From Tomocerus qinae (taxonomy: Eukaryota > Arthropoda > Collembola > Entomobryomorpha > Tomoceridae), in NCBI GenBank assembly GCA_020055645.1, contig CM034546.1, positions 109,399,375-109,463,374 on the forward strand: a stretch of 64,000 bases of DNA, written 5' to 3'. A program made the translations under genes and the position numbers. Every line of letters starts with the position of its first letter. The stretch's first letter is position 1. The notes below the pieces were generated by a model that was given only the letters and a program-made list of their open reading frames with translations, did not search any database and was not told where the DNA came from. Positions 21,951 through 36,000 of the stretch are shown in pieces.

Positions 21951-24900
21951 TGTAATTAGTACGTAAAATAGTGAACACTTTATGCTTACATCAATAATTT
22001 AATGTTTATTAATATAACTGGGAAGCAGCTTGAATTGAAATAGACCTTTGTGTTCGGAATTGGGATTGAATTATCGATACGCAATCTTATTAGGAAGAAA
22101 ATTTTATAGATTATCCAATTGAGGGCATTTGTTTTTTTTTTAAATTTCAATTGTTGCAACAGTTGCAAGAAACAACGGAGTCATATCATGTGATATGAAT
22201 ATGAAGTTATAACCTAGTAAAAACTGCCCGAGACTGACTTCTAAGTGGAAATTATTCCTAAATTACTTGACTCCTAAAGCACTCCTTAAAAGTACTTCTT
22301 ACTCCAATGTCAATTTAATTCATACCATTTTCTTCTATATTAACTCAACTAATTACTATGTCAAGTAAGGTTGAGTCCACTTATCCAGTTAAAAAATAAA
22401 AGTGTTTCGCCTTTTCTTTCATCAAATTGAGATTTAACTAACGCAATCCTAAGATGAATATTGTATGGTGGCTTGGTGGTTTGGCGATAAAGCTACACAG
22501 CGCATAACATTTAGCAAAGCAAGCATTAGAGGTCCTGTTCTGGACCTATATTTGACATAATATTTATTTGATTGATTTAGATTTTTGTCTACTACCGTTT
22601 TGTTACCTTACAATTTTTTTATCTAAAAGTTTATATGATTTTCATAAAGCATTTCCAAGGGAAATATTTATTGCAACACTGAACTTTGAACTAGACTTGT
22701 GATTGGAAAATACAGACTAAAGCATGGACTAAACTTCCCGTTTCAGCGTCATTTTCACGTTTAGTGAGGTTAAAATGGCGTCACTAGTCACTACATTGAT
22801 TTTTTACATTGAAATTTTGAAACGTGATATGACGTCATATTAACGTCACTAAACGTGAACCGGTACGATGAAACGGGAAGTATAGTCCACTAACACTTTT
22901 AGCATCATCGCAAACTAATACGCTGTACTCAACTCTATGATGTAATTAAAATTATACTGGATTAACTTGAACAATGAACTTGAAACTGTGAAAAGGTTAC
23001 AATAGACTATTATAGACTAACTAAATTACTTGCTGAACAGGGCAACTTATTGTCTAATGTTAACTAACAGAGACTAGAGTATTATTGTCTACTTTCATTT
23101 CATTTACAAACCACATGCGTTGCACCTATACACATGCATAGAACTAGCACCAAGTAATAGAGAAAACTTGACGTACCTTGCATGTCAGCTAAAATTATTT
23201 CTTAGTCTTAAATAAGTTTTAATTATATTCAAAATATTTTCAATAATATCCTGCAATTGTAAAATTGAAATTAAATCTAATTAGGTTGCACTACTTCGTA
23301 GATATGAATACGTAGTGTAGTAGTGCATGGTGATAATTGATGCAAAATGTTATGATTATATGTTTGTTCAGGTTCAGACTAACTGCGGTTATTATTTGAA
23401 AAAAGTCCTCAATTGATAATTCCAACATTTTTCGTTATTTATATATTATACACATAAAATATTCATTATCGATCCATTTCAAGAAATGTCCATTAAGATT
23501 GCGTTTCGAGGTGCACCTCCGGATAGAAAGTTCTAGATTCGGCTGAAACTCACAGTAAAAGTAGCAAATTGTTTTAATTACATTAGAAAGTAGTAATTAA
23601 TAAGGTAATGGCTCCCAAGTTGGATCCAAGTTGCTGTTACTTAATTAGCCAATATCGAAACGATTCCGATATTTGGGATGTTCTCCGTGATTGTGGCTAA
23701 GTAAGGAGTTAATTTCTGTCTTTTGGGAAGGGTAGTTTGATTTAAACGTAAACCATATGAATATGTACCGATAAGCATTTCTTTGTTAGTTTGTGTTGTA
23801 GTATATATTTGTCTTAGAATTCGGTTTTCTAATAATTGCACGTGTGTCACTGTGTTTACAAATGACTACAATCTAGAGGCCTACTAAATGTCATATGTAA
23901 TAGTTATGAAAGCATTATATTTTACTCATCCCCCGTTTTCATCACCTCGTATTAATCTCCAAAAAGAAGGAAAATGCGGGCGTCAGCTTAAAAGGTAGAA
24001 GCATTTTATGTAATTGTCTAAAGTCAGTATAGTTATATTTCAGGCGTATTGTGGCTAGTGCATGTGAATAGTTCAAGTTTCTAGTTCCTGCGTGTTAGAG
24101 ATGAAAGAAGCTAACTGGCCAAGCTGGTGTAAGGTTGACTACTAGACTGGGTGTACTCTATAAACTTGCTTTTGCTTGTCGGAGTCTTCTCTGTCTCTTC
24201 TGTCTGATCTGAACAGTTCTGTGTGCGATGAGATTTTACCCTGGTTTTCACCAGAATTCTCCTCTGGTAGTCTCGATCTCACTGCAGCTCAGTTCCAATC
24301 TTACTCTCACACATATCTAAAGCACGGCACATCAAAACTATTCAAGTCATGCCATGCAATTCTCGTAAGTAGTACAGAGTACAGTGTATTATCTTGATAA
24401 AGTGTACATACCTAGCAGGAAACAGTGTTGAGAAGAACAGAAAAGAAACAGTTTCTGCAAGTATGTAGCATCACAGCTCGGTTATCTCTGCCTTAGAGAT
24501 TTTTCGTTTTAGACACTTATTACTGGTACTTAAATGTTGTTACTTCGTATTATTAGTTACTTTCTCATGAAAATGCGTTCTTTACAGCGTTAGTACATCT
24601 ACTAAGTACGTTTATAAGAATTTATAGAAAAAACATTCAGTCCGAGTCCGTTGACTTGCCCTATATTTCTAGTGATCCTCGGTGTCAAATTCTGTCAAAT
24701 GTAGAGTCAACAAAAAGATTTATTCTCTGTAGTTTGCCATTAGTGCAGAAATTGCAGCCTTTACAACCAACATCATTGCTTAAAGGCCAAATAGGACACT
24801 CCCAAACTTAACAGTAACAGTGCAATAGTGCATATAACAGGTGACGTTATCTTTTTCATTCATACTTTCCTTTACCAAGCAAACGAAGTGGTGTTACCGA

Positions 24901-26524
24901 AAGGTAACAAATTAACAATTATTTTTCATGAAGAGATAACCGCATGTACTAAATGGATACGATACAATGTACTTGAATCAAAAAAAAATTGTCTATAGCC
25001 GTAGTGTAATCTTTATTGTATAATATTCCACTATTCAACTCAAACAGTACCTATATTATTTATTACATAAGGATGATTTGTAAACAAGATTAATAATAAG
25101 TAAAATCTTTTGCGTGTCAAGTATTTTATTGTATTGATGGTAATCAAATTAATTAATATATAATGTTGTATCCTGTCCGTTAAAGCAATTTTTAATATAA
25201 GTATGTAGTATATGTAATGCTGTGTAGGCGTGTAGATCATATAAGTGAAAGTTTGAAGGAGATTCTTAAAAGAACAGGAATTGGGCAATCAGTAAAGTAA
25301 AGGTGACGTACTCTTTGTGATATCATTCACGTACAAAGTGTCAATTTCGAATGCTGTGACTCTTCAGGATTTTTTATTGATATGTGGTGCAATTCCAATT
25401 ATTCACACTACTTTTTAAATTGATTTTAATCTAATATAGTATATTGTTTGTCTTTTATCACTGTACTTCTGACTTTGATTCAAGATTAAGTTTGTGTTAT
25501 TTTGTTGGCACAGATGACTTGGTTAATACTATTAGATGAACAGAACATTTGTTCGTAATATTTTGCTATTTTATGTGTATTAGGACTAGCTGGAACTATA
25601 TTACTCATTTTTATCTCAAGTAATGCAACAAAGTAATTGCTATAGTTGTACAAGTGCATGGAGTAAGTTAAACTATAGTTTAAACAAAAATCATTTTCAA
25701 TTTTGTATATTGCCTATCCATAACTATAGGTCTTTGTTTGTGTATAAAATGTACCTCACTAAAATTAATAGTACTATTACAACTACCATTAATTTGCTGT
25801 ACTGTAACAGTAAACCATAGTGCCTAAATGTAAATAAATAATATCGTTCATATGTAAGTATAAAGTACTTGTTTAACTTATAAAACAGTAGCATAAAACA
25901 GTATAATATGTCTAATCCCTAGTACCCGGAGGAGGTAAGATGTATATTGACTTATTCCTTCTATAAGTGTAGTATTTATGATAAATTGTGGTTTTAGATT
26001 TTAGAGCAAGTAGGTAAATACAATTTTTACACGCCACACATGGTAGTTACTTATTTAGTCCATAGCTTTATACATAGGTACTTGAAATTGTTTGTTTGGT
26101 CACTGTCTCTGATTGAACGTTGAACGTAATAAAATGCCATCTCTACTACTAAACACTGTAAAGAAATATATAGTCCTATCTTTCATTGCGCCGCAATCAT
26201 GGTGGAATAGTTGTGTTGAAGTATTTATGTGAACGACAATGTGTGCGTACAGGCTTGAAAGTGCAGTTCTTTCTTTATCCAATCCATACTACTGCCAAGC
26301 CATCTAAAGAAAAGGAAATGGTTGGCGATTGCTAGCATAAATCCATACTAATAAAAAATGCATTAGAAAGTACTTATCAAGAACGAAGACAAGTAATTTT
26401 AGGGCTTTTAATGCAAACTGCCGAGTGAAATCCGTTGTGAGGTTTGTTGTTCCAAATGGTGTTTGTGGAAAAAACAAGTAAAGCGTGTAAGTGCAACAAA
26501 GTAAGTAGAGAGAAAGTAGAAACG
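21951..26524. other. Intergenic between CENP-A and the receptor cyclase
   Basis: AT-rich, with one foldback element (22725-22889). A 73-codon frame at 24176-24397 runs through a GTAAGT (24366) and could be an upstream exon of the cyclase or another transcript, but it has no ATG start and no family motif. The cyclase promoter should lie in the right part; no specific element is claimed. Confidence 0.4.
22725..22889. mobile_element. Foldback MITE
   Basis: The terminal sequence tggactaaacttcccgtttc is mirrored at the right end (gaaacgggaagtatagtcca, two mismatches). Inner arms (cacgtttagtgaggttaaaa and its counterpart) continue the inversion to a loop of about 40 bp. No clear target duplication. 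Confidence 0.7.
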
Positions 26525-27013
26525 ATGAAAGTGAAACAAGAAATAAAATTGCAGCAGCAGCAGTCTCTCGTGCTTTTTATTCTCCTGTGCTTTTTACCAA
26601 TAAATTGTGCCAACGTGCGGTTTTCCGTAACTGGTCGAAATCATAGTGACAGCGTCTCTGGCAGAACTCCCCACTACCCTCCAGTCAACATTGACATCCA
26701 AATAACGATGGGATACATGACTGGGTCGAAAAGGAAACCTGGCGATCAGGAATATTCACGCCCAGGTCTTACAATTTCTGGAGGATTGACGTATGCTCTA
26801 AGTGATTTGCAAGAAACATCCTTCTTCGGACGACATGTCAACGTTAATTTTGCTCTCATCGTGGCCGAAACTAGCGGGGACGAGGAAACGAGTCTGAGAG
26901 AAGTTGCTACCTTATGGCAACGGCACAATGTGTCCGTAATAATTGGACCTCAAGAGACTTGTTTACATGAAGCTAAACTCGCAGCCAGTCTCAACATTCC
27001 TATGATTTCCTAT
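26525..27013 (+). CDS. Receptor guanylate cyclase exon 1: signal peptide and start of ligand-binding domain
   Basis: The signal peptide has the hydrophobic core [16 protein letters not shown]. The ectodomain then begins with ITMGYMTG and [15 protein letters not shown] and ends at NIPMISY, an ANF-receptor motif, exactly at donor tat|gtaagt. The next exon continues the same motif (FCSDEQ), so nothing is missing across the huge first intron. Confidence 0.85.
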
Positions 27014-30000
27014 GTAAGTCTTTATCTATCACACTTTCAGATGCTATTTCCTATACTAGAGTTGATAATTCATATCCCACAATACCCGGCCGTCGTGATT
27101 ATGTTTATGAATTCATGAGTGAGACCTATTTATAAAGCGTAATATGAAAATAATTTATACATACCAATTAATAATTGAGATTGGATTTCTAGAAAATTCA
27201 TTTATGCTTTGTATTAGCTCAGGTTAATTTGGTTTACATCAGTGCTTAGTGGTCTCTATGTTTTCAACAGAGTTAAGTCCATATGGCACAGAAAGAATAT
27301 ATCTTCATCATAACAAAATAACAACCAACCCAAAGTACGCTGAGCATAATTACCTTTAAATGGGGAATTTTACATTAATTAAGTTGGTTACAACAACAGC
27401 AAGACGAATTGCAAAAACATTAACTTGATATGATTCTGACGTACCTGAAAACTATTGAACAGTTAATGTGGCTTACAGCCATTAATTCATTTGTTATACT
27501 TATTATTAGCTTATTAGCTACTACTTTCACAAAAAACTAAATCTACCAGACGCATCAAGCTGCGTTAACTACAAAATTGTTGACAAAAGAAAGTTACTTA
27601 AGTTAGATATGCATACGTAATTGTAAATTAATTCATTGAGGATATCGTTTTAGTATGTATTTTCTAAATCTAAACTACATCAATTTCAGTCATAAAAGTA
27701 GAGAAATGGAATACCAAATTTTAATAACAACTATGCTATAAGTTAACTACGAGGGCATAAAACAATTCATTACATCAACAGGTTTGATCAACACTAAATG
27801 AATTTTTATACTACTTCTACTCTACTTATCTCATGGATATAAATATTATTATAAATATAGAAATTAAGAATTTGGCAACCTTTCTGTGATAATCCAGAAT
27901 TAAGTCCACAGTGTGTACTTTATGACTATGTAAAAGGAATGTTGAACGAGCAGGATAAATATTTCTGAGAATGGCATGGTCATGGTATGCTGTATGCTGT
28001 CTCTTCCTTAAGAACTCGCTAAGATTTAATTATTGAAAACAGAACTTGATAAGACCGAGTATAATAATCATTTTGATTACAATAGGCTAACATATTTGAT
28101 GGCTTGAGGGACAAGCATGCCCCAGTTTGGAAGACTTCTGTTAGGGTTTTCTTGGAATCATGTACAGGACCTTGCCATGTAAGCTTGTAATTCTAAGAAA
28201 TGTAGAAAAAATATTTAGTTTATATAATACAAAGTCAGCAAATCACGGATTCGAATTCTATAAGTATTTATAATTAGATACTATTCCTCCGCTTAGTAGC
28301 TACATTGGCATCAAAGTGTTTTGAATATCTACTTCCCACGCTAAGACTTTTTTACCATTTCTTAGTCAACTCACCTCATTTTCTATTGTGATTTGGGCTT
28401 TAAAGCTGTTTCCGGTGTATTCAGTGTATTTCTCAAGCATATTCCACGATGTACAAATACAAAAATTAACGGAAGAATCTGTCATGTCAGGGGTCGCTAC
28501 TGCAACAAATACGCTTCCGTAGCATTTGAGGAATTGTGCCTGAGGCCTCGTATCGGTAACTATAATGAGAAAATGGTCTTGATTGGTATTATTTTTTAAA
28601 ACCGTAATGATAAAATATGATCCTAAATTGATGTTTAAAGTCATTATAGTTTCCCACATACTTACAGTCCTGCATGTCATGAAACCGAAACTGCTGATAT
28701 AAAGCACTTACACTTGTTCCATCCAATCTCTGACTCCGTGATTCTGCCATGTATTACTACATTCTTACCAATTGTTCCACCTAAATTATGTACTTTAAGC
28801 AAATGTTCTGCTGTGTCTGCCACAGATATTTCCACTTCTTCGCACGTCTCAGTTTCCAATCTTACACAGCCTGGTAAATCGCATCTATAGGGCCTAAAGA
28901 GTATTTTTAATTATTGTACCTTTCCATTTCCAACTATAACGGAAATATTTACTGATGAATGCGAAAATAACCAGCCAGAAATTGATAGATAGGCAATTAT
29001 TTAGTTAGTTTGTACTATAAGATGTTGCATGCTGAAGTGACACAACCAATAATTATTAAGTAATTTTGAATAGAACGAATTTATAATCACTTACCTGAAT
29101 TTGCAGTTTTCTTCGTGAATAATCAAGTCATCGCCCATTGACTGAACGGTACATCCATACATAATGTATTCACAGGGTTTTAAAATGATAGCTGCAAGAT
29201 TTTCCGCACAGATATTTCTGATCTGAGTAAGATTTCCCTTACATATTGGACAACGCTGAATGCGATTTTTACATTTGTAGCAAACTGAGTGCCCTCGTTC
29301 ACAAACAATAATTTGGCCTACCATCATATCTTTGCAGACTGGACAGTCTAAATTTTCTTTAATAATAATTTCAAAGTCTGCCATAATTGGGATAAACAGT
29401 GATTCTGAAGAGAAAAAGGGCTAATAAGAATTATGTAGCCGTGTAATACTGATGGAAAAGGGGCAAATTTAGACTCGTCAATTAGTTTTACTGGTAACAA
29501 AACTGATGAATACCTCCCTTAAGTTAATTAATGCAAGCGAAAGACCACTTTTTTAAAGTGCGTTTATGGATCAATTAGAAAATCACGACTGTGCTTTGTG
29601 ACTACCATGTTACTCATTTTTATATCGACAGTTCTTGTTTATGAATACTATTGTGTTCTACAGATTGTGTGTAGGAATTGTATTTGTAATGCTTCTTGAA
29701 ACCCGCCTTTGTTAGCAAGAAGTCCTATGCATTAGCATGAACCCCGACCCCAATTTTACTTTAGGTATGGTGGCTGGTAGTCTTGAGGCCTATAGCATAA
29801 CAGTAAATTATAGACAACGGGAAGAGTCGTTTATTTACAGGTTGCAGTAAAGTAGGAAGGATATGATAACAAAGCTCAACAAGAAGATTCTATTTATTGA
29901 CACTAAAGAAGGATATCATAATATAGATAAACAGTACTTATTTACATGTTGCAACATTCTAGCTGCATAGTTGAGATAGTAAAGAAGCTTGTCTCGCCAT

Positions 30001-33000
30001 TGTACAAAATATCTTTTGTTTGCATTTTACAAATTTGGAAAATAGTCTGTGTGGTTGCATTGAGTAAAAAATGGTAACTGTCTAACGGCAGCATATTGAT
30101 TTGAAGATCATTTGCGTACAAAATGGAAATTAGTGTTGTGTGCTACCCGTGTGCATATGAAATACTGTGCTTGGTGCGTGCATTGTATACAGACTGTCGT
30201 CTTGCCTCTCGGTGAAATTGAAATGTATTTAAAAATTCGGTAGTAATTTGAGTACACGATTGTTAACGAGTTGATTTGCATCCCTTGCAAGATGGTAATC
30301 AAAGTGATTCCATAATGAAAAATCGATGGGTGTGTTTAGAACAACATTAGGCAATTCAGATGCGAGTCGAGCAACATCCTGCGAAACATGAAAAAGAACG
30401 TTCCAAATTAATATAGCCACGAAGTAGTAGTAAATACAGAATATCACATAAACGAAGCATTCTGAGTGCTAGTTCATTGCATGGTCAGTGATTGAATGTT
30501 CCAGTGACCCTAATACTGATATTGGTACAGAAACTACTTACAATGGGATTCACAACTGCATCATTTGGTCCCCAGAACAAAGCAACGGGAGCTGTTGTGT
30601 TTCTCAGAGTGTACAGTGGCGGGCTAGGCCTTCCGTACTTACGGAGATTTTCTTCATAACCAAAGTCGTACTGTTGGAAAACTCCTGTGTTTATAAACTG
30701 GGCAATGTGAGTCAGAGTTCTAGTCGACGTCGGCGACGGCGTGTGACTGTAGAACAACGGTATCTGGCTCTATGGAACATCAAATACTTATTTTCACGAG
30801 AGCTGAACAAGGAATGGCACTTCATTACATAAAATTTTACGACTTTGTGCTATATTTATATTCGCAATAATCCTTACAATTTGCGATTGAGGCAAATCCC
30901 ATCCGGCATACAGGAAGTTAATGTTTGCACAAAATGACTCTGCAATTAATAAGTTGGAACATAGTTGAGTCCCTATTGTATTGTAAAGTTTCAACAGCCA
31001 TGGAGGAAGAAATTCACCATTCCCAAGTAAATCCAGAAAACCCTTGAAAATTATATCTCATAATTAGCACTCATTACTCGAGCTGAACGGTTACACACAG
31101 ATTACATCTGTATATTATTCTCCCAACTTCTATCTCTAATTTTTGGTCAAACTTTTCCATTCGAAAAAATTATTTCAGAATCCATTTATATAGGCTACGA
31201 CATTCAAAAATTCAAGGCTCTTTCCTGGCTATACAGATTTTACCAACTAAAGCATGAAAGCAAGAAATAAAAAAATCGAACCTTCAACATTCTCTCAAAT
31301 GGTGCTATCAATCTGGGAAATCCCACCATATTGTTTATGTACACAACAGGTGCTAAGGCTGTCATAAGTCTCACTTTTTCATTGTATTCAGGTTTCAGCG
31401 ACATCATGACCCAAAACATGGATGTGCCCATTGAGAATCCTATGTAATACAATTTCGGCTCTCCAGTTGTCTTCAGTACGTGATCGATTTCAGCAGGGAT
31501 ATCATATTTCCCCATTTCATGCATACTGTTACATCCAATATTCACAAAATTAAATCACAACAGAAAATCTTATTTGTTTATTCACTCTGTGTTTGCACTT
31601 TATGATGAATACAATGTTCTTACTCAACCACCCTGTATTTAACCGTATACATTATCATTATGTTGACCATGGGACTCATGAGAGATACTGCTACAATTAC
31701 GATTTATTTATTAGCAAAATGCATTCATGTTCAAGTAAATATAAATTTTTTGTTACTACCGCTTGGAAATGCAAATTATTATGAGTAAATAGGTAAAAGA
31801 AATAGCAGTTTTCTCACGGTAATACCAATTCTATCATAAAATTCTAAGGAACTGGTTTTATCATTTGATTTGTAGTCACGTCGTCAGTTTAATACGAATG
31901 CCTTGTACCAGATGAACGAATAGGTATGCTCAAACGTAATTTTACTATGGGATGAGAATTTTGTTGCCTGTGAAAAAGCAGCAACGTAAAGTACATGTTC
32001 TTTTTAATCTTGGTAAATGTAAATCAAAGCCAATCATCACCTTGTCATCCTTGTAGTACATTTATAGCTTAGTATAAGGTTATTTTTGTTTATATAGTTC
32101 TAATCTGATTTACTATTTTAAGTACTACTCGTACATTGTCAATGCGTGCCTGAATTCTTCCTAGTCTTTTCATACTGGTACCTAAAGGCCCAATTCATTT
32201 CTCACGTTCAGAAACGTTTACTAGTTTTAACAGTGCTAGGTAATGGAAATGTATTGATTTGACAATCTGACAAGGAAGGAGTAGGTAGTAAAGTAAACAC
32301 AAGGATCTTCATTGTTATTTAAATACATTTCAACTTCAGCGCGAGTGTTATTACAAACTACAAAGACAGTAGTTGATGAAAAATATCGTGACTTTTAATT
32401 TCGTTTCCGAAATGTAAATCGTTGGTTCTTCCTTTATGCCTGAGTACATTGTATTTTCCTTTAGAATTTAGAAGTCTGTCGTTCAGTTGGATTTCCTTTT
32501 CACTTCCAACAACCTGAGCTTGAAACCAATCTTAGATTCTCTTGCGCGCACGCCACTCTGCATTTGTGAACGTATGTTTAAGCCGCATTGTTTATGTATA
32601 GTTCACAAGACTTTTCTTACCTATGCTGTCTGCACTACATTTCTATTCCTTTGTATTCGGCTCTCTTCCTATGATGCTTTTCATTTTCAACAACTCCAGA
32701 TTTACCTGCATTACAAGCTATGTCGTCTGTTATACCAATCACATTAAGACCCTGCATATCAAATGAGAACGTATTACTAAGTCAAGTCTCTAAAAATCAA
32801 CAATAGGACTAAACGCTATGCGGTAGATAGCTTTTAGCTGTAGGCAATGTAGTAAGTAATGAACTGTTAATTACCCTAAATGTAATTACTTTTTATAATA
32901 CATAACACTACGGTCAAGGATGCTTGTATTAGCATAACTGTAAAGTGACTAATCCTATCTCAGGTTACTAAGGCTCACTTAAGTACGCGGGACGGGTAGC

Positions 33001-36000
33001 ATTTCAATTTCGACATAATTAAGGAACCCAAAATGATTCATGTTAGAAAATACCTGAACTCCCAGAAATTCCGATCTCCTACAGTCATGTTTCTGTGCTT
33101 TCTTGAATATGCATTCCCACGTGCATTACCTACAGAGAAACACCAAAGCTACTATATACAATATTATACAATATTATTTACAGATAAGCATTCTACTGTC
33201 ATTGGATTCGTTTTCTCAGTAAATTTGTAATTTATATCATACACAAACATACCCAGCCAAACATCGTATCCAGCATCTGAGAGCTGCAGTGCTAGAATAA
33301 ACCATAAATATATAACATAGTAATAAAATGGGAGTTTTTATTACCTATTCCAACACAAGTACTGTAAAAGCATATTTATATTGCCATAAATACATGTATA
33401 TTGTGCTATATTTACATAATTGTGTCATTTGGCCACAATTTTCCCTGGGTCAAATCAAGTTTACATTTTACGTTATGAGTAGCAAAGTAAAAACTTCTTG
33501 ACTATAGTTACACTTTAACTCTATATTTAGGATTTCATAAAATAACGTTGGTAAATGTAGTCAATATCTAAAATACTAATGCATAGGTGACTAGCAGCTA
33601 ATTTAGGAAAGTAAAATGAAAGATATTCATTGCACGTATGGTACATACCTAGAATCTTATCTGGAGTATTCATAAACCATTCGAAAGAAGATGCAAAAAG
33701 GCCATGTTGAAGGAAAACAACCGGCTTCCTTTTGGCAGACATGTACGTTTTACTGTGAGGTATCCGGTGCATTGTCAAGATGTACCCGTCTTCTGTTACA
33801 ACTTGGTGGCTCTCAACTGGATACCCATACTTCTGTATAATTTCTGGCTGTTGAGGAAAAACATTCGAAATGCTATATTTATGGACTACAATAAAGTATT
33901 TCGCCTTAGGCAATGTGTGCGCAATGTAATGTATAAAATGTTAGGATTGTAAATAAAGCTAGGTTGAAAATTTAAAAAGTGTGGTATTTACCGTAAGAAG
34001 ATATGAACCAGGGTTGTCATTTTTCCGTTTGAGAACTCTTTTTAACCCAAATATATCATTTACTGGTTCTCGAGAGCTTATAAATTCGTATGGAAACTGA
34101 GAAAGTACAGAATGTAATGTAAAAATAGTGAAAAATCCCACAAATGTAAAGTTTATGTTATGATGCATGACGGAAAATGTAATTACGTGTGTTTGTTTGT
34201 TTATTGAATGTGACTTTCGTCTGAGGAGTTAATGTTTAAATAGATTAAACTAAGTTATTTGGCTAAAGAAACTTTTTGACAGAATGGTATCACAGTAGAA
34301 TTTTGACTTTATCTATGGCATAGTGATGAAGTTTCACGAAAGCAATCCTCTGCAGACTAATAGTTTCGTCGAAACTGAACGGATTGTATTAGTTAGAATG
34401 TGTACACACTCCAACGAGAGTTGCCTATAGTAAATAGACAGTACAACTTTATTCTCCAAGCCTTCAGGAAAGTTTGTCTTCGTCTTCAAGCATTTAAAGA
34501 AGACAACCGTCTTCAGATGCTCCTCTCTTCACGTTACTGCATTGTCCCTCAGCAACCTGTTCGTTGCATAAAGTATCTTACGCAATTATGTATTTACTAT
34601 AGAATTCATTCATTCATAAGTCAAGGTAAAGTTTTTAAGCACATTCCGCTGTTAAGCAACCTTCTATGTCTTGACTACCCCAAGCTGCTTCCCATGGGAC
34701 TTCTAAACCACATTACCTATCTGATCATTTTTAGCATGAATGATTTCGTCTTAATTACTATTTTACTATGCCTAATGCTGTTTTTATGAGATAATCTAAT
34801 GGATAAATGTGTTGGTAAAGCAATGTTTGTCACTAACAAACGCTTCCCATTATCATCCCAAAAGCCATTTCATCTTATTGATGTTTATTTCCCTGTAGTA
34901 TCGCCCTAATTGAAATAGTACCTGCTCAACATCACTTTATTCCCCAATGTGTACAGATTTACACAATCTGTATTCATGTTCTTAACTCAATCAGTAGTTC
35001 AATAGATCAAATGTTCATGTTTGAGAAACTATTAGACGTAATACTAAGAAATCGTAAACACTAGTATTCTATAATTTTATGCATAGCAAAAGAGGTCTAG
35101 GTTGCAGCAACGACATTATTAGATCCTTAATCACATTTTGTAAACAACCAAATCCTTAACAATCAGATTAAGGATACCTGATGCTGACATTAGTAGTATA
35201 TAGGACATTATTCACTGAAAGTTGTAGCTAAAAGCGGGACAAATGCTTACTAGGACAGGTCAAACAAGGCAGCTTCAAGAAATGCATTTCGATGTCTTAT
35301 AATTACTTAAATTAAGGGTTCTACCTGCTCTAGAAAGTACTTACACATTTATTGGTCAAGTACACTATATTTTTCTAATTTGTCTGAAGCGATGACGAGG
35401 TAATGTCATGAGTTGATGTTGATATTACACTTTATGTTTTATTGAATTAATAAGATTGTACGTCTTTAATTTTAATAGAGATAGTATTCAAATGCAATTT
35501 ACCAATTTTGAAATGTTTTTATGCAAACATTTTCTTACTGTGCAAAACCCATAAAGTAAACACCTACGCTTAACATGCGTTTATAGCATTATGCACATGG
35601 TGGTGATTTGCATACATTATTATAACGTACAAAAATAAAGAAAACGAATAGGTGATAGTACAATATGTGCATTGTTGTGTTTGGCTAGATAGCAAAACTC
35701 GTTGAGCAGAGACTCACCTTCCTCAGCAAAGATTGACATATTATTTGCAAGTGTAATCAGATAACAATTTTAAACGGCTTAAGTTATGTCTGTCCTATAG
35801 AATGCATACTTATGTTGCAGTTAGTATGTGCATTCACAATCCTTATATATCTACCAGTCTCGTGTAAATCTTACTCTTTCTAGGATCTATACATCTATAT
35901 TGTGCTTTGTGTTGACCTATTTATACAATATTCTAATAAATATCATCTAACAAATTAGTAAATCTAAATTGATCTAAGTTCTTCTAAATTGGTCTAAGTT

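Noticed and set aside
34400-34789. 129-codon plus-strand frame in cyclase intron 1
   Set aside because: No ATG in good context, no recognisable domain, and biased hydrophobic composition expected from AT-rich random sequence.
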